From: Rhizobium tumorigenes
GTDB lineage: Bacteria > Pseudomonadota > Alphaproteobacteria > Rhizobiales > Rhizobiaceae
Direction: 5' to 3'
DNA: 64,000 nucleotides
NCBI RefSeq assembly: GCF_003240565.2
Contig: NZ_CP117260.1
Span: forward strand, 1 to 64,000
A program made the translations under genes and the position numbers. Shown here one piece after another: positions 42,114-52,926 of this stretch. Below the pieces are notes generated by a model. The model saw nothing but the letters and a program-made list of their open reading frames with translations, was not told where the DNA came from and did no database searches. Within the stretch, counting starts at the first letter, position 1, and each line of letters opens with the position of its first letter.

Positions 42114-42217
42114 CTGCACGTCTCCATTTGTTCTCTTTATGTTCTCATTTTTCGCGAGGTATGTCAATGCATGCCGAAGCAGGCGTTTTTAAAAGCCGTA
42201 CGTGCGGCTGGAAGGCG

Positions 42218-42526
42218 TCAGGCCGACTGCTGCGCCAGGAAAGATTTTGCCGTTTCGATCGCCGGGCGGCAGTTCGGCACGGCGTCCGACAGGATGCGAT
42301 CGGGTGCCGTGCCGAGCACCCAGATGTCGAATGCCATGGATACGAGCGGCAAAGGATTGGTGGTGGCATGATCGGTTATCACCTGACCGGCGCTTGTCGT
42401 GCATGCCCTGACATTGGCAACGACCTCGTAGGGCACGTTGGCCTTGGATAGGCGGCTGGTAATCTCCGTTTGAAACGGGTCGAGGATGAGGAGTTGCACG
42501 AAATAAAAGACGAGGGCGCTGAGCAT
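42218..42526 (-). CDS. Small exported or membrane-anchored protein, unknown
   Basis: 102 aa from ATG 42526 (GGAAA seven bases upstream). The N-terminus MLSALVFYFVQLLILDPFQT is a hydrophobic signal or anchor. The rest contains two cysteines (VRACTTSAGQ and AVPNCRPAIE) that could form a periplasmic disulfide. Resembles short secreted proteins annotated as hypothetical in Rhizobiaceae. Function unknown. Confidence 0.6.
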   Translation of the reverse strand: MLSALVFYFVQLLILDPFQTEITSRLSKANVPYEVVANVRACTTSAGQVITDHATTNPLPLVSMAFDIWVLGTAPDRILSDAVPNCRPAIETAKSFLAQQSA

Positions 42527-42834
42527 TCTGGTTTCCAGTTGGCCGTGACGTGCGATCCGACATCGCACAAGCAGCCAAAGCTTGCACCAGAGGGGCCCGG
42601 ATCAGGGTAGTTCCTATGTAGGAAGCCTGCGGCGATCCGCAACATGGTGGGCAAGCGTTCCAATGCCTTCCGTTTTCATCCTCCGCTCACGGGTATAAAG
42701 GACAGTGGCGCGCGTCCCAAGAATGCCTTCGTTCAGGTAGATGTCAGGAAAGTCGCACACTGTTTTCTGCTGCATTGCCAGGGTGCAGCCGGCGCTGTGC
42801 CGCCCGCCCGGGCATGCCATTTTGGAGACCTTCT
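42527..42834. other. Gap upstream of eptA-like gene
   Basis: 308 bases without a gene. A GGTATAAAG (about 42693) could be part of a plus-strand promoter. Nothing else recognised. Confidence 0.4.
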
Positions 42835-44496
42835 TTGAACGATCGTAACACCGAAAACGCGCGGCCCTTCGGTCGGCCCGCGCTGGGAAGCGTGGCGCTT
42901 TGCTTCCTGACGACGCTCTATCTGCTGGTCGTCACAAACTGGACGTTCTGGCAAAAGGCCCATGGCTACCTGACCGGAAATGCACTCGCCTTTACCGCGT
43001 TCGTCATCGGCATCTCCGCGCTTTTCATGGCCGTCGTCACATTGTTCTCGGCGAAATATGTCACGAAGCCGATCCTGATCTTCTTCGTGCTGGTATCGTC
43101 CGCCTGCTCCTGGTTCAACGACCAGTTCGGCGTCGTCATCGACAAGGACATGATCCGCAATGCGGCCGTTTCGACCGGCGCCGAGGCCGGGCACCTCATC
43201 ACTTTCCGATTTGCCGTTCATTTGCTGCTGACAGCATTGCTGCCGTCTCTGCTGATAATCTGGGTGCGTATCCGCCACCGGACGATCCTGCCGAAGCTGG
43301 CGCAGAACACGGCGATCATCCTCGGCTGCCTTGCGATTTTTGCCGGCGCCGGGATCAGCTATTACAAGGTATTTGCCGGCGTCGGGCGCGCCCACCGCGA
43401 TATCCTGGCTACCCTTAACCCGTTCATGCCGATCAACAATGCCGTCAGCTATGTGGTGTCGGCACAGCAGGATGCGCATGTCGTTGCCGAACCCTTGGGG
43501 AAGGACGCCCACCGGGTCAATATCGATCCCTCCGGCAAGCCACGTGTGACGATCATCGTTGCCGGCGAAACGGCGCGCGCCTCGGATTTCTCGCTCGGCG
43601 GATATAACCGCGATACCAATCCCGAGATGAAGAAGCAGGACGTCGTCTATTTCCCCAACACGACCAGCTGCGGCACGGCGACGGCGACGTCAATTCCCTG
43701 CATGTACTCGATCTACCCGCGCGCCGACTACACCCATCGCAAGGGGCTGCAGACCCAGAATCTTCTGGATGTCCTCAGTCATGCCAAGGTGGATGTCTCC
43801 TGGCTCGACAACGACACCGGCAGCTACAACGTCACCGACAGGGTGGCCTACGAATACCTGCCGAATTCCAAGGATCCGCGCTTCTGCAAGGATGGTGAAT
43901 GCCTGGATGCGATCCTTCTCGACAAGGTCGATGCCTGGCTCGACCACGTCAGAGGTGACAGCGTGCTGGTTCTCCACCAGCTCGGCAGCCACGGACCGGC
44001 CTATTTCCAGCGCTATCCCGAAGAGTTCCGACGCTTCACACCTGATTGCCGCGCCAACGATTTTGGCGCCTGTACGCCTGTGGAGATCACTAACGCCTAC
44101 GACAATACGATCCTCTATACGGACCATGTCGTTTCGGTCGTCATCGACAAGATCAAGCAGCGCGCTGCAAAGCTGGATGGTGCCGTCGTCTATGTCTCCG
44201 ATCACGGAGAGTCACTCGGCGAAAATGGTATCTACCTGCACGGCACGCCCTACTTCATCGCGCCGACGCAACAGACGCATGTGCCGTTCCTGGCCTGGGT
44301 ATCCGACGACCTATCGAAATCCGCCGGCTTCGATATGAAATGCCTCGGGCAGCACGCCGAAGGGCAGTATTCGCACGATAATTTTTTCCACTCGATCCTC
44401 GGCCTTATGGATGTGTCCACCACGGTCTACAATGCGAAGATGGATGTTTTTGCCCAATGCCGCCGGCCCGCCGGAGCGCTCGCCAGCGCTGGATGA
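42835..44496 (+). CDS. eptA: Phosphoethanolamine transferase, EptA/MCR family
   Basis: Inner-membrane enzyme with a periplasmic catalytic domain that moves phosphoethanolamine from phosphatidylethanolamine to lipid A, lowering affinity for cationic peptides. 553 aa: five membrane helices in the first ~180 residues, then the sulfatase-fold domain with the nucleophile Thr about 246 in VAGETARASDFSLGGY, PNTTSCGTATATSIPCM, LHQLGSHGPAYFQRYP and the zinc motif YVSDHGESLGENG. Cysteine pairs expected in the periplasmic domain are present. Start TTG 42835 has GGAG eight bases upstream; the in-frame extension to 42775 looks non-coding. Substrate could also be another glycan, since Rhizobiaceae lipid A is unusual. 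Confidence 0.9.
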   Translation: MNDRNTENARPFGRPALGSVALCFLTTLYLLVVTNWTFWQKAHGYLTGNALAFTAFVIGISALFMAVVTLFSAKYVTKPILIFFVLVSSACSWFNDQFGVVIDKDMIRNAAVSTGAEAGHLITFRFAVHLLLTALLPSLLIIWVRIRHRTILPKLAQNTAIILGCLAIFAGAGISYYKVFAGVGRAHRDILATLNPFMPINNAVSYVVSAQQDAHVVAEPLGKDAHRVNIDPSGKPRVTIIVAGETARASDFSLGGYNRDTNPEMKKQDVVYFPNTTSCGTATATSIPCMYSIYPRADYTHRKGLQTQNLLDVLSHAKVDVSWLDNDTGSYNVTDRVAYEYLPNSKDPRFCKDGECLDAILLDKVDAWLDHVRGDSVLVLHQLGSHGPAYFQRYPEEFRRFTPDCRANDFGACTPVEITNAYDNTILYTDHVVSVVIDKIKQRAAKLDGAVVYVSDHGESLGENGIYLHGTPYFIAPTQQTHVPFLAWVSDDLSKSAGFDMKCLGQHAEGQYSHDNFFHSILGLMDVSTTVYNAKMDVFAQCRRPAGALASAG

Positions 44497-44522
44497 GAGC
44501 TCAGTGGCAGGCAAGCAGATAT

Positions 44523-44552
44523 AGAAACGCCCACCGGAAAGTGGGCGTTTCT
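44523..44552. terminator. Bidirectional intrinsic terminator
   Basis: AGAAACGCCCAC (44523-44534) pairs with GTGGGCGTTTCT (44541-44552), loop CGGAAA, followed by GTCTTTTT. Serves eptA and the converging hydrolase gene. Confidence 0.9.
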
Positions 44553-44570
44553 GTCTTTTTAGGGGATGGC

Positions 44571-45542
44571 TCAGGCCTTGAAGAAGGCCAGCAGGTCGGG
44601 GTTGAGAACGTCGGCGTGGGTCGTCAGCATGCCGTGCGGGAAGCCCTTGTAGACCTTCAGCGTGCCGTTCTTCAGAAGCTTGACCGACAGCATGGCGGAA
44701 TCGGCGATCGGCACGATCTGGTCGTCGTCGCCATGCATGACGAGGACGGGAACGTCGATATTCTTAAGGTCATCGGTGAAGTCCGTCTCGGAGAAGGCCT
44801 TGATGCAATCATAATGGGCCTTGGCGCCGCCCATCATGCCCTGACGCCACCAGTTGTCGATCACGCCGGGATAGGTCTTGGCGCCATCGCGATTGAAGCC
44901 GTAAAACGGGCCGGTCGGAATGTCCCGGTAGAACTGAGCCCGGTTGGCAACGAGCGCCGAGCGGAAGCCGTCGAAGACCTCCATCGGCAGGCCGCCCGGA
45001 TTGCTCTCGGACTTCAGCATGATCGGCGGTACGGCACCGACGAGCACTGCCTTAGCGACCCTGCCGTTCCCGCCGTGCTTTGCCACATAGCGGGCGACTT
45101 CGCCGCCGCCCGTGGAGTGACCGATGTGAATGGCATTCTTCAGGTTGAGATGTGCGACCAGGGCTGCGACGTCGGCAGCGTAGGTGTCCATTTCATTGCC
45201 GTGATCCGTCTGGCTGGAACGGCCGTGGCCGCGGCGATCGTGGGCGATGACCCGGTAGCCCTGGCCGAGGAAGTAGAGCATCTGGGCATCCCAGTCGTCG
45301 GCGCTGAGGGGCCAACCATGGTGGAACACGATCGGCTGACCCGTGCCCCAGTCCTTGTAGTAGATCTGCGTGCCGTCCTTGGTCGTGAAGATGCTGCTGC
45401 TCATGGTCGTTCCCTTCGGTTGTGAAGCTTTGGGTGTTGCGGCGTCTGCAGTTGCAACCAATGGCATGGTCGCTGCTGCAGCGGCAAGGCCCAACCCGGC
45501 GGTCATCACGCCACGGCGTGTCGTGTGATTATTCGAAGCCAT
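44571..45542 (-). CDS. Tat-exported alpha/beta hydrolase (non-haem chloroperoxidase-like)
   Basis: 323 aa with a twin-arginine signal ([20 protein letters not shown]) cleaved near ATADAAT. The hydrolase core starts at a second Met ([21 protein letters not shown]). Catalytic residues: Ser in [10 protein letters not shown], Asp in [11 protein letters not shown], His in [11 protein letters not shown]. This is the pattern of cofactor-free chloroperoxidase/esterase proteins such as AkeH- or Cpo-like enzymes, in practice esterases or lactonases that can also make peracids. It is divergent from an OhrR/MarR gene with several palindromes between, so peroxide- or electrophile-responsive control is likely. 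Confidence 0.88.
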   Translation of the reverse strand: MASNNHTTRRGVMTAGLGLAAAAATMPLVATADAATPKASQPKGTTMSSSIFTTKDGTQIYYKDWGTGQPIVFHHGWPLSADDWDAQMLYFLGQGYRVIAHDRRGHGRSSQTDHGNEMDTYAADVAALVAHLNLKNAIHIGHSTGGGEVARYVAKHGGNGRVAKAVLVGAVPPIMLKSESNPGGLPMEVFDGFRSALVANRAQFYRDIPTGPFYGFNRDGAKTYPGVIDNWWRQGMMGGAKAHYDCIKAFSETDFTDDLKNIDVPVLVMHGDDDQIVPIADSAMLSVKLLKNGTLKVYKGFPHGMLTTHADVLNPDLLAFFKA

Positions 45543-45579
45543 CGTTCTGCTCTCCTGATAAGTGAGATCGCAAAAATAT

Positions 45580-45666
45580 TTATCGCGATAATGAAAACCT
45601 AGACCGAAACTTTTGGCCAGTCCAGCAAAATCGATATCGCGACATTATTTTTTATGATATCGATAT
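45580..45666. promoter_or_regulatory. Palindrome cluster between the hydrolase and MarR/OhrR genes
   Basis: Three related AT-rich palindromes: TTATCGCGATAA (45580-45591), CGATATCG (45632-45639) and ATATCGATAT (45657-45666). They flank both divergent promoters, as MarR-family operators do. The usual OhrR site (TACAATT-AATTGTA) is not seen. Confidence 0.45.
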
Positions 45667-45683
45667 TTGCTTATAAACGGGAG

Positions 45684-46151
45684 ATGACGAATTTGAGCCA
45701 AGCGCTCTTGCCATTGGATGACCAGCTCTGCTTCTCGCTGTATGCGGCAAGCATTGCTGTCAACCGCACTTACAAGCCGATGCTCGATTCCATGGGCATT
45801 ACATACCCGCAATATCTGGTGCTCAGTGCGCTCGGCCAGGAGGATGGCCTGACGGTGGGCGCGATCGCTGAGCGGCTGGGGCTGGATTCCAGCACAATCA
45901 CCCCGCCCGTCAAGCGCCTCGAGGCGGCAGGCCTGGTGGAGCGTCGACGCAGCAAGGTCGACGAGCGTCAGGTCCATGTCTGGTTCACTCATGCGGGGCG
46001 GGCCCTGCTGAAGAGATGCAGCTGTCTGGCGGAGGCGCTGCTGCGGAAATCGGGCATGACGCTTGAGGAGGTGCACGCCCTGAACAGGCAGGTTCGAACC
46101 TTGCGCGCCGCGCTGGCGGCAGAGGAACAGCCCGGCACAGGCTCGCAGTGA
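45684..46151 (+). CDS. OhrR/MarR-family peroxide-sensing regulator
   Basis: 155-residue winged-helix repressor. LPLDDQLCFSLYAASIAVNR at residues ~8-27 holds the N-terminal reactive cysteine position of OhrR, and ITYPQYLVLSALGQEDGLTVGAIAERL followed by DSSTITPPVKRLEAAGLVERRR is the family HTH and wing region. No ohr gene is adjacent; the divergent Tat-exported hydrolase is the probable target. ATG 45684 was chosen because the palindrome at 45657-45666 would otherwise lie inside the gene; an in-frame ATG at 45654 is the alternative. Neither start has a well-spaced Shine-Dalgarno. Confidence 0.85.
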   Translation: MTNLSQALLPLDDQLCFSLYAASIAVNRTYKPMLDSMGITYPQYLVLSALGQEDGLTVGAIAERLGLDSSTITPPVKRLEAAGLVERRRSKVDERQVHVWFTHAGRALLKRCSCLAEALLRKSGMTLEEVHALNRQVRTLRAALAAEEQPGTGSQ

Positions 46152-46174
46152 ATATGATGACTTCGGTGGGAATA

Positions 46175-46202
46175 TTGTGACAGCGGTGCATTGCACTATA
46201 TA
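46175..46202 (+). promoter_or_regulatory. Putative promoter
   Basis: TTGTGA (46175-46180), 16-base spacer, TATATA (46197-46202), about 110 bases upstream of the next gene. Confidence 0.35.
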
Positions 46203-46314
46203 AATAGCAGAGCCTTCCGGGAGGCGATTTTCAATCTTTCCTGTTGAGGGCTGCGCTGAAACAAAAATTGTCACCCAACGGTCGTTCTTCGTTGTAATAT
46301 GGTGGAAGAAATGA

Positions 46315-47034
46315 ATGAGGTTTGATTTGTGGCAGTTCTTTCAGACTACGCAGGGCAGCATCATCCTCGGTGTGCTGTTGGGCGCCGGTAGTATTGCAAC
46401 AGGCGTCATGCTTTCCAGATCGCTCTTATGGGCGGGTATCCGACGCCCGCAGCGGGTCAACCGTAGGCGGGAGACACGCATGCTGGCCATGCGGGTCGTG
46501 CTCGCATTGGACGATTTGGTCGGCGGCTGCCACAGTGCAGCAATAGACGCACCTGAATTCAATCCCTCCGATGCCGGCGATTTCGTCCTGCACACGGAGG
46601 ATCCGCGCCTGATCCTGCCGAAAGATGTCGACTGGAGCCTGCTTTCGCCAGAGTTGGCCGAAGAAGTCCTCTGGATGCCGAACCGCCTGCGCAACATACT
46701 GGACGCGCTGGAATCGCTTGACGTCAACGCGCCCGAATTCGACGACTTTTTCCTGCATCGGCAAGCGGATTTCTCGAAGCTCGGCCTGCGTGCGATGGAT
46801 ATCATCGACACCCTCTGTGCAGAATATGGCATCGAGGCGCCCGAGCGTCCTCTCTACTACGACCCGCGCGCGACCTTCGAGGAAGGCGTTGCACTGGCCG
46901 TAGACTTCACGGATCGCCGTCGCAAGTCGCAAAAAAATGCCTCGACCGGGCGCTCAAACGTGACGCCGCTGTTTGGCAACGGCGGTATCGAACCCAAAAC
47001 CGTCAAGCCGTCGGACAAGGATCCGATCGCCTGA
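46315..47034 (+). CDS. Single-pass membrane protein of unknown function
   Basis: 239 aa. One N-terminal membrane helix (IILGVLLGAGSIATGVML, about residues 16-33) is followed by a basic stretch (RRPQRVNRRRETR), which places the remainder in the cytoplasm. The cytoplasmic part is acidic and helical, without a known motif, and ends in a polar tail. The Shine-Dalgarno is weak. A long inverted repeat terminator follows. Function unknown. Confidence 0.65.
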   Translation: MRFDLWQFFQTTQGSIILGVLLGAGSIATGVMLSRSLLWAGIRRPQRVNRRRETRMLAMRVVLALDDLVGGCHSAAIDAPEFNPSDAGDFVLHTEDPRLILPKDVDWSLLSPELAEEVLWMPNRLRNILDALESLDVNAPEFDDFFLHRQADFSKLGLRAMDIIDTLCAEYGIEAPERPLYYDPRATFEEGVALAVDFTDRRRKSQKNASTGRSNVTPLFGNGGIEPKTVKPSDKDPIA

Positions 47035-47057
47035 GCATCTGATATATGACCATCGAA

Positions 47058-47102
47058 GAGGCCACCGGCGAAGCATAGTTCCTATGCAGCGCCGGTGGCC
47101 TC
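47058..47102 (+). terminator. Long stem-loop terminator
   Basis: GAGGCCACCGGCG (47058-47070) pairs with CGCCGGTGGCCTC (47090-47102), and the enclosed GCATAG/CTATGC also pairs, giving nearly 20 bp of stem. GGCGTTTT follows. Confidence 0.7.
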
Positions 47103-47218
47103 GGCGTTTTATGGATGGTGTGCCTCAACCTTCCCGGTTGACGCGGAAACTGAAAACCTGCAACAGCCTCTTCACAACCGTGCCATCCGGCGCAGCACTT
47201 TCTGGACTTTGCCCGACG

Positions 47219-48841
47219 ATGATACGTATCGAGAATATCAGCAAGCAGCTCAGCCATCGCATCCTGTTCATCGAGGCATCTGCCGCCCTCAACAAGGGTG
47301 AGAAGGTCGGGCTGGTCGGGCCGAATGGTGCCGGCAAGACCACGGTCTTCCGCATGATCACCGGCGAGGAACATCCCGACGAAGGTCAGGTCGCCGTCGA
47401 TAAGGGCGTGACCATCGGCTATTTCAACCAGGATGTCGGCGAAATGCACGGTCGCAGTGCCGTTGCCGAAGTCATGGAAGGTGCCGGCCCGGTCAGCATC
47501 GTCGCCGGCGAACTGCGCGAACTCGAAGCCGCCATGGTCGATCCCGATCGTCTCGACGAGATGGATGAAATCATCGAACGCTATGGAGAAGTCCAGGCCC
47601 GCTACGAAGAGCTGGACGGCTATGCGCTGGAAGGTCGCGCCCGGGAAGTGCTGGCTGGCCTCAGCTTCAGCCAGGAAATGATGGACGGCGATGTCGGCGG
47701 GCTGTCAGGCGGCTGGAAGATGCGCGTGGCGCTCGGTCGCATCCTGCTGATGCGCCCCGACGTGATGCTGCTCGACGAGCCGAGCAACCATCTGGATTTG
47801 GAAAGCCTGATCTGGCTGGAGGAGTTCCTCAAGAACTACGAGGGCGCATTGTTGATGACCTCGCACGATCGCGAGTTCATGAACCGCATCGTCACCAAGC
47901 TTATCGAGATCGACGGCGGCACGCTGACGACGTTCTCCGGCGACTATGCCTTCTACGAGCAGCAGCGGGCGCTCAACGAAAAGCACCAGATGGCGCAGTT
48001 CGAGCGCCAGCAGGCGATGCTTGCCAAGGAAATCAAGTTCATCGAACGCTTCAAGGCGCGTGCTTCGCATGCCTCGCAGGTCCAGAGCCGGGTGAAGAAG
48101 CTGGAAAAGATCGACCGCGTCGAGCCGCCGAAGCGCCGGCAGGTCGTCTCCTTCGATTTCGCGCCGGCGCCCCGCTCCGGTGAAGACGTGGTGAACCTGA
48201 AAAACGTCTACAAGAGCTACGGTAGCCGCAGCATCTATGCTGGCCTCGATTTCATGGTCCGCAGGCGCGAGCGCTGGTGCGTCATGGGCATCAACGGTGC
48301 CGGTAAATCGACTTTGCTGAAACTGGTCACCGGCTCTACCGATCCGGACGAGGGTGCGGTTGCACTCGGCGCCAGCGTCAAGATGGGCTATTTCGCCCAG
48401 CACGCCATGGACCTGCTCGATGGCGAGCGCACCGTGTTCCAGTGGCTCGAGGATTCCTTCCCGCAGGCGGGGCAGGGGCCTTTGCGGGCGCTGGCCGGCT
48501 GCTTCGGCTTTTCCGGCGACGATGTCGAAAAGAAATGCCGGGTGCTGTCAGGTGGAGAGAAGGCCCGCCTTGTCATGGCGGCGATGCTGTTCGACCCGCC
48601 AAACCTGCTGGTGCTGGACGAGCCCACCAACCATCTGGATCTCGACACGAAGGAAATGCTGATCAAGGCATTGTCGGAGTATGAGGGTACGATGCTGTTC
48701 GTCTCGCACGACCGCCATTTCCTCGGTGCCCTGTCGAACCGTGTGCTGGAAGTCACGCCCGATGGCGTGCAGCAATATGGCGGTGGATATACGGAATATG
48801 TGGCGCGCACCGGCCACGAGGCCCCCGGCCTGCACGGCTGA
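47219..48841 (+). CDS. ABC-F family ribosome-associated ATPase
   Basis: 540-residue soluble tandem ATPase without membrane domain. Domain 1: Walker A GPNGAGKTT, signature LSGGWKMR, Walker B VMLLDEPSNHLD. Inter-domain linker rich in charged helices (about 245-320; EKHQMAQFERQQAMLAKEIK). Domain 2: Walker A GINGAGKST, signature LSGGEKAR, Walker B LLVLDEPTNHLD. These are hallmarks of ABC-F factors (YbiT/Uup-like) that act on stalled ribosomes; no antibiotic-resistance-type extended linker is seen. Start ATG 47219; the longer frame upstream overlaps the preceding gene and its terminator. It ends one base before the vapC stop on the other strand. Confidence 0.93.
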   Translation: MIRIENISKQLSHRILFIEASAALNKGEKVGLVGPNGAGKTTVFRMITGEEHPDEGQVAVDKGVTIGYFNQDVGEMHGRSAVAEVMEGAGPVSIVAGELRELEAAMVDPDRLDEMDEIIERYGEVQARYEELDGYALEGRAREVLAGLSFSQEMMDGDVGGLSGGWKMRVALGRILLMRPDVMLLDEPSNHLDLESLIWLEEFLKNYEGALLMTSHDREFMNRIVTKLIEIDGGTLTTFSGDYAFYEQQRALNEKHQMAQFERQQAMLAKEIKFIERFKARASHASQVQSRVKKLEKIDRVEPPKRRQVVSFDFAPAPRSGEDVVNLKNVYKSYGSRSIYAGLDFMVRRRERWCVMGINGAGKSTLLKLVTGSTDPDEGAVALGASVKMGYFAQHAMDLLDGERTVFQWLEDSFPQAGQGPLRALAGCFGFSGDDVEKKCRVLSGGEKARLVMAAMLFDPPNLLVLDEPTNHLDLDTKEMLIKALSEYEGTMLFVSHDRHFLGALSNRVLEVTPDGVQQYGGGYTEYVARTGHEAPGLHG

Positions 48842-49231
48842 TCAGGGTTCGCGGACTTCGTCGGATCCGGCAGCTCGGGCCGCCTTGATAAACCTGCGGT
48901 CGAACGTCATCATGGCTTCGCAACCGCCGATGCTACCCAGATGGAGGGCATCAGCGAAATCCATGCCTTGCTCGGTGCGTTCGAGCGCCCGCGCCACCAG
49001 CCCTGGATTTTCCAGCGTCACCCGACGCAGGCCGGCGAAGGCCCGGAGCGCCGCACAAACCTGCTGCGGCTGATAGCTGTAGACGCTCCGCAGGACCCAT
49101 TCGCATTCGAGCATGACAGTCGTTGCCACGAACACATCGTTATCCTCGACAGCGGCGCGTGCTTTCGTCGATTGCTCCGAATGATCGCGGGTGAGGTAGC
49201 GAATGATGATATTGGTATCAATCGCCAGCAT
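48842..49231 (-). CDS. vapC: VapC-family PIN-domain ribonuclease toxin
   Basis: 129 aa. The PIN active-site acids are visible: Asp5 in AIDTNIIIRYL, Glu in LECEWVLR, Asp in GMDFADALHLG and Asp in MMTFDRRF. VapC toxins cleave tRNA or rRNA and are neutralised by the partner antitoxin. The start overlaps the antitoxin gene by 14 bases. All catalytic residues are kept, so it is probably active. Confidence 0.92.
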   Translation of the reverse strand: MLAIDTNIIIRYLTRDHSEQSTKARAAVEDNDVFVATTVMLECEWVLRSVYSYQPQQVCAALRAFAGLRRVTLENPGLVARALERTEQGMDFADALHLGSIGGCEAMMTFDRRFIKAARAAGSDEVREP

Positions 49232-49493
49232 GGCGGCGCCTTGCCTCGGCGATGATGCCCGCGTCCATATCCTCTATCGATTTCGAGGTGCCGGCATAGG
49301 CAAGCGATCCGAAAACCTCGTCTGGCTCGGTGGCCGCAAAATGCGGTGCCGCGCGTAAAAGCACACCGTCGGCGGTTTCCTCCACCACTAGGCGCGTGCC
49401 CGGCTCCCACTGCTGGTGCAGACGCACCGCCTTGGGCAGGATGACCTGCCCTTTGGTGGACACGACGGTTGTCAGTTTTTCCGGCACGGCCAT
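49218..49493 (-). CDS. vapB: VapB-type antitoxin with AbrB/SpoVT DNA-binding fold
   Basis: 91 aa. The swapped-hairpin AbrB motif TTVVSTKGQVILPKAVRLHQ is at residues ~7-26, followed by a toxin-binding tail (EDMDAGIIAEARRRHAG). Two ATG codons lie in tandem; the second (49493) is six bases after AAGGAG and is preferred. Antitoxin before toxin with overlap is the normal order of the module, which normally represses itself. Confidence 0.92.
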   Translation of the reverse strand: MAVPEKLTTVVSTKGQVILPKAVRLHQQWEPGTRLVVEETADGVLLRAAPHFAATEPDEVFGSLAYAGTSKSIEDMDAGIIAEARRRHAGD

Positions 49494-49565
49494 CATCGGC
49501 TCCTTGTAAGACGGAGGTAAGATAGCACGGCAGGGTGCCGACGGCAATTGGACGATATCGCGGGG

Positions 49566-50644
<1,079 letters not shown>

Positions 50645-50648
<4 letters not shown>

Positions 50649-52918
50649 GGGGTTGCCGCTTCCTGCTGGGTCGAGTTGACCGCCGTGAGTTCTACCGTGG
50701 TGCCGGCAAAGCGGGGCGAGGTGACCTCGATGCTGATGGCGCCGCTCTTGCCGGTCGATTCCAGCCAGAAGCCGGTCGTGCCGCCCTGGAACGGAATGAC
50801 GTCGGGGCCGACGATCTTTGCCGGGCCAGACACTTTCAGAGTCACAACATCGTTGATGAACGGGAGGCGCGAGCCGACCTGATCGAGCGCGCGGACGATA
50901 ACGCGAGTGCTGTCGCGGCCCTCGGCGCGTATCGTCTTGCTGTCGGCCTCGACCTGCAGCGTCGTCGGCAAAGGATCGGCGACCATGTGCAGCCTGGCGA
51001 CGACTTCACCGGCGACAAATCCTGTGAAATGCGCGTCTTCCCACTGCATGCCCCAGACGCCGAGCTCGTCCTTGGTGAAATGACGATGGTCGACGACGAT
51101 GGGCGGGTGCGGCAGGTGTGGAAACGTCTCGCGGTCAGGACCGACGCGCTTGACCAGCGAGCCGTAACGCAATTCGATCTCGTCGCAATTGCTGAGGATG
51201 ATCAGCGGCAGCACGCCGCCGATGTTGCGCTCGCCACGCGCCCAGAAGGTGACTGGTTTCATCACCACTTCTTCTGATGGCTCGCACTGGCTGGCATAGA
51301 CATAGGCTGCAAATTTCGGCTCGCGGAACATGTCCATGACGCCGTGGTAGCAGATGCGGTCGCCGGAGCCGAAGTCCTTGTGGGTGTTGTAGTCAAACAT
51401 GCACCAGCCGATGGCACCGGAAATATTAGAATCGCCATAGGCAGCGTTCAGCACTTCCAGATGGCGCCGCACATGCTCGGCCTGCCGCTGTTCCTGGTCG
51501 TAGATTTTCGTCGGATACATATGGCCGCCGAATTCGGTGATCAGGTATGGCACGACCTTTTGAAGGCCGGTGCATTCCTTTTGGCTTCTCAGCGCTGTGC
51601 GCGGCCGGTTACTTCCGGGCAGCTCCTCGTTGCCGAGAATGAAGTCGTTCATCGTGAAGACGTCTTCGAGGAACTCGCTGTCGAGGATGAAGCGGACGCC
51701 GCCAGTCTGGCGCGTGCTGTCCAGCTCGTGGGCGAGCCGGTTGGTCTCGAGATAGAAGTCGTGGCTATCCTTGGATTCGTTGATGCGCACGCCCCAGATG
51801 ATGATCGACGGATGGTTCCAGTCGCGCTCGATCATACGGCGGACGTTCTGGATCGATTCCTGCTTCCACTCCTCGCCGCCGATATGCTGCCAGCCGGGGA
51901 TCTCCTCGAACACCAGGAGGCCAATGCGATCGCACCGATCGAGAAACCATTTGGACTGCGGATAGTGCGAGGTGCGGACGAGATTGCACTTCAGCGTGTG
52001 CTTCATGATGTCGGCGTCCAGCTCCTGGGCGGACTGCCCGGCGGCATAGCCGACATAGGGGTAGGACTGGTGACGATTGAGGCCGCGAATCTTTAGCTTG
52101 CGACCGTTGAGCTTGAAGCCTTCGGTCGTGAACTCGGCTGTGCGGAAGCCGAAGTGCGTCTCGACCTGGTCCGAACCCTGGTCGCTCTCGAGCGAGACGG
52201 CGACGGTATAGAGGACCGGGTCGTCGATATCCCAGAGCGACAGGCCTGTGAGGTTGGCGAAGGCCAGTGTCACGCTTGTGCCTGTCGTCTCGGATGAGGC
52301 GGTGGCAATTTCCTTGCCTGCGGCATCGGTGATGACGGCGGTCACTGTGCCGTTGAACGTCACGCCCTGAGGATTGGAGAAGTCGCAGCGCACCGTTGCC
52401 GACTTTGCCTCGCTAAGCACATGGCCGGTCTCGATCTTGATGTTGCCGATCGACACCGCATCGGTGACCTTCAGCCAGACATCGCGATAGATGCCGGCAT
52501 AGGTGAGATAGTCGATACGGCCACCGAAAGGCGGGATTTCCGGGTTTTCGCTGCCGTCGATCTTGACGGCGATCAGGTTGTCGCCCTTGCGCAGACCATC
52601 GGTCAGTCGTGCCTCGAATGGCGTGTAGCCATCCTTGTGGGCGACGATCTCCTTGCCATTGAGATAGACGACGGAGTCAGCCATGGCGCCGTCGAATACC
52701 AGCGACACTTCGCGGCCGTCAAACTCCGGCTGCCACTTCAGCACGGCCTGATAGGTGAAGGCGCGCTGATAGGATTTCTCGTCGAAATAGTTGAACGGCA
52801 GGTCTACCGCATTGTGCGGCAGGGTGACGGACTGGCCGGAGGTCAGGGCCTCGGTGAGACCAGGGGCGAAACCCTCGTGAAAGGTCCAGGTATCGTTGAA
52901 GGAAACAACAGAACGCAT
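50645..52918 (-). CDS. Glycoside hydrolase family 2 enzyme (beta-galactosidase/beta-glucuronidase type)
   Basis: 757 aa. Order: jelly-roll sugar-binding domain (about 1-170), Ig-like domain (about 175-275), TIM barrel from RKLKIRGLNRHQSYPYVGYA (about 285-560) and a C-terminal beta region. The acid/base Glu is about residue 381 in IIIWGVRINES and the nucleophile Glu about 462 in PYLITEFGGH. No signal peptide, so it works in the cytoplasm on imported glycosides. ATG 52918 is six bases after AGGA; another ATG lies six bases upstream. Sugar specificity cannot be read; the family includes beta-galactosidases, glucuronidases and mannosidases. Confidence 0.92.
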
Positions 52919-52926
52919 TTTCATTC

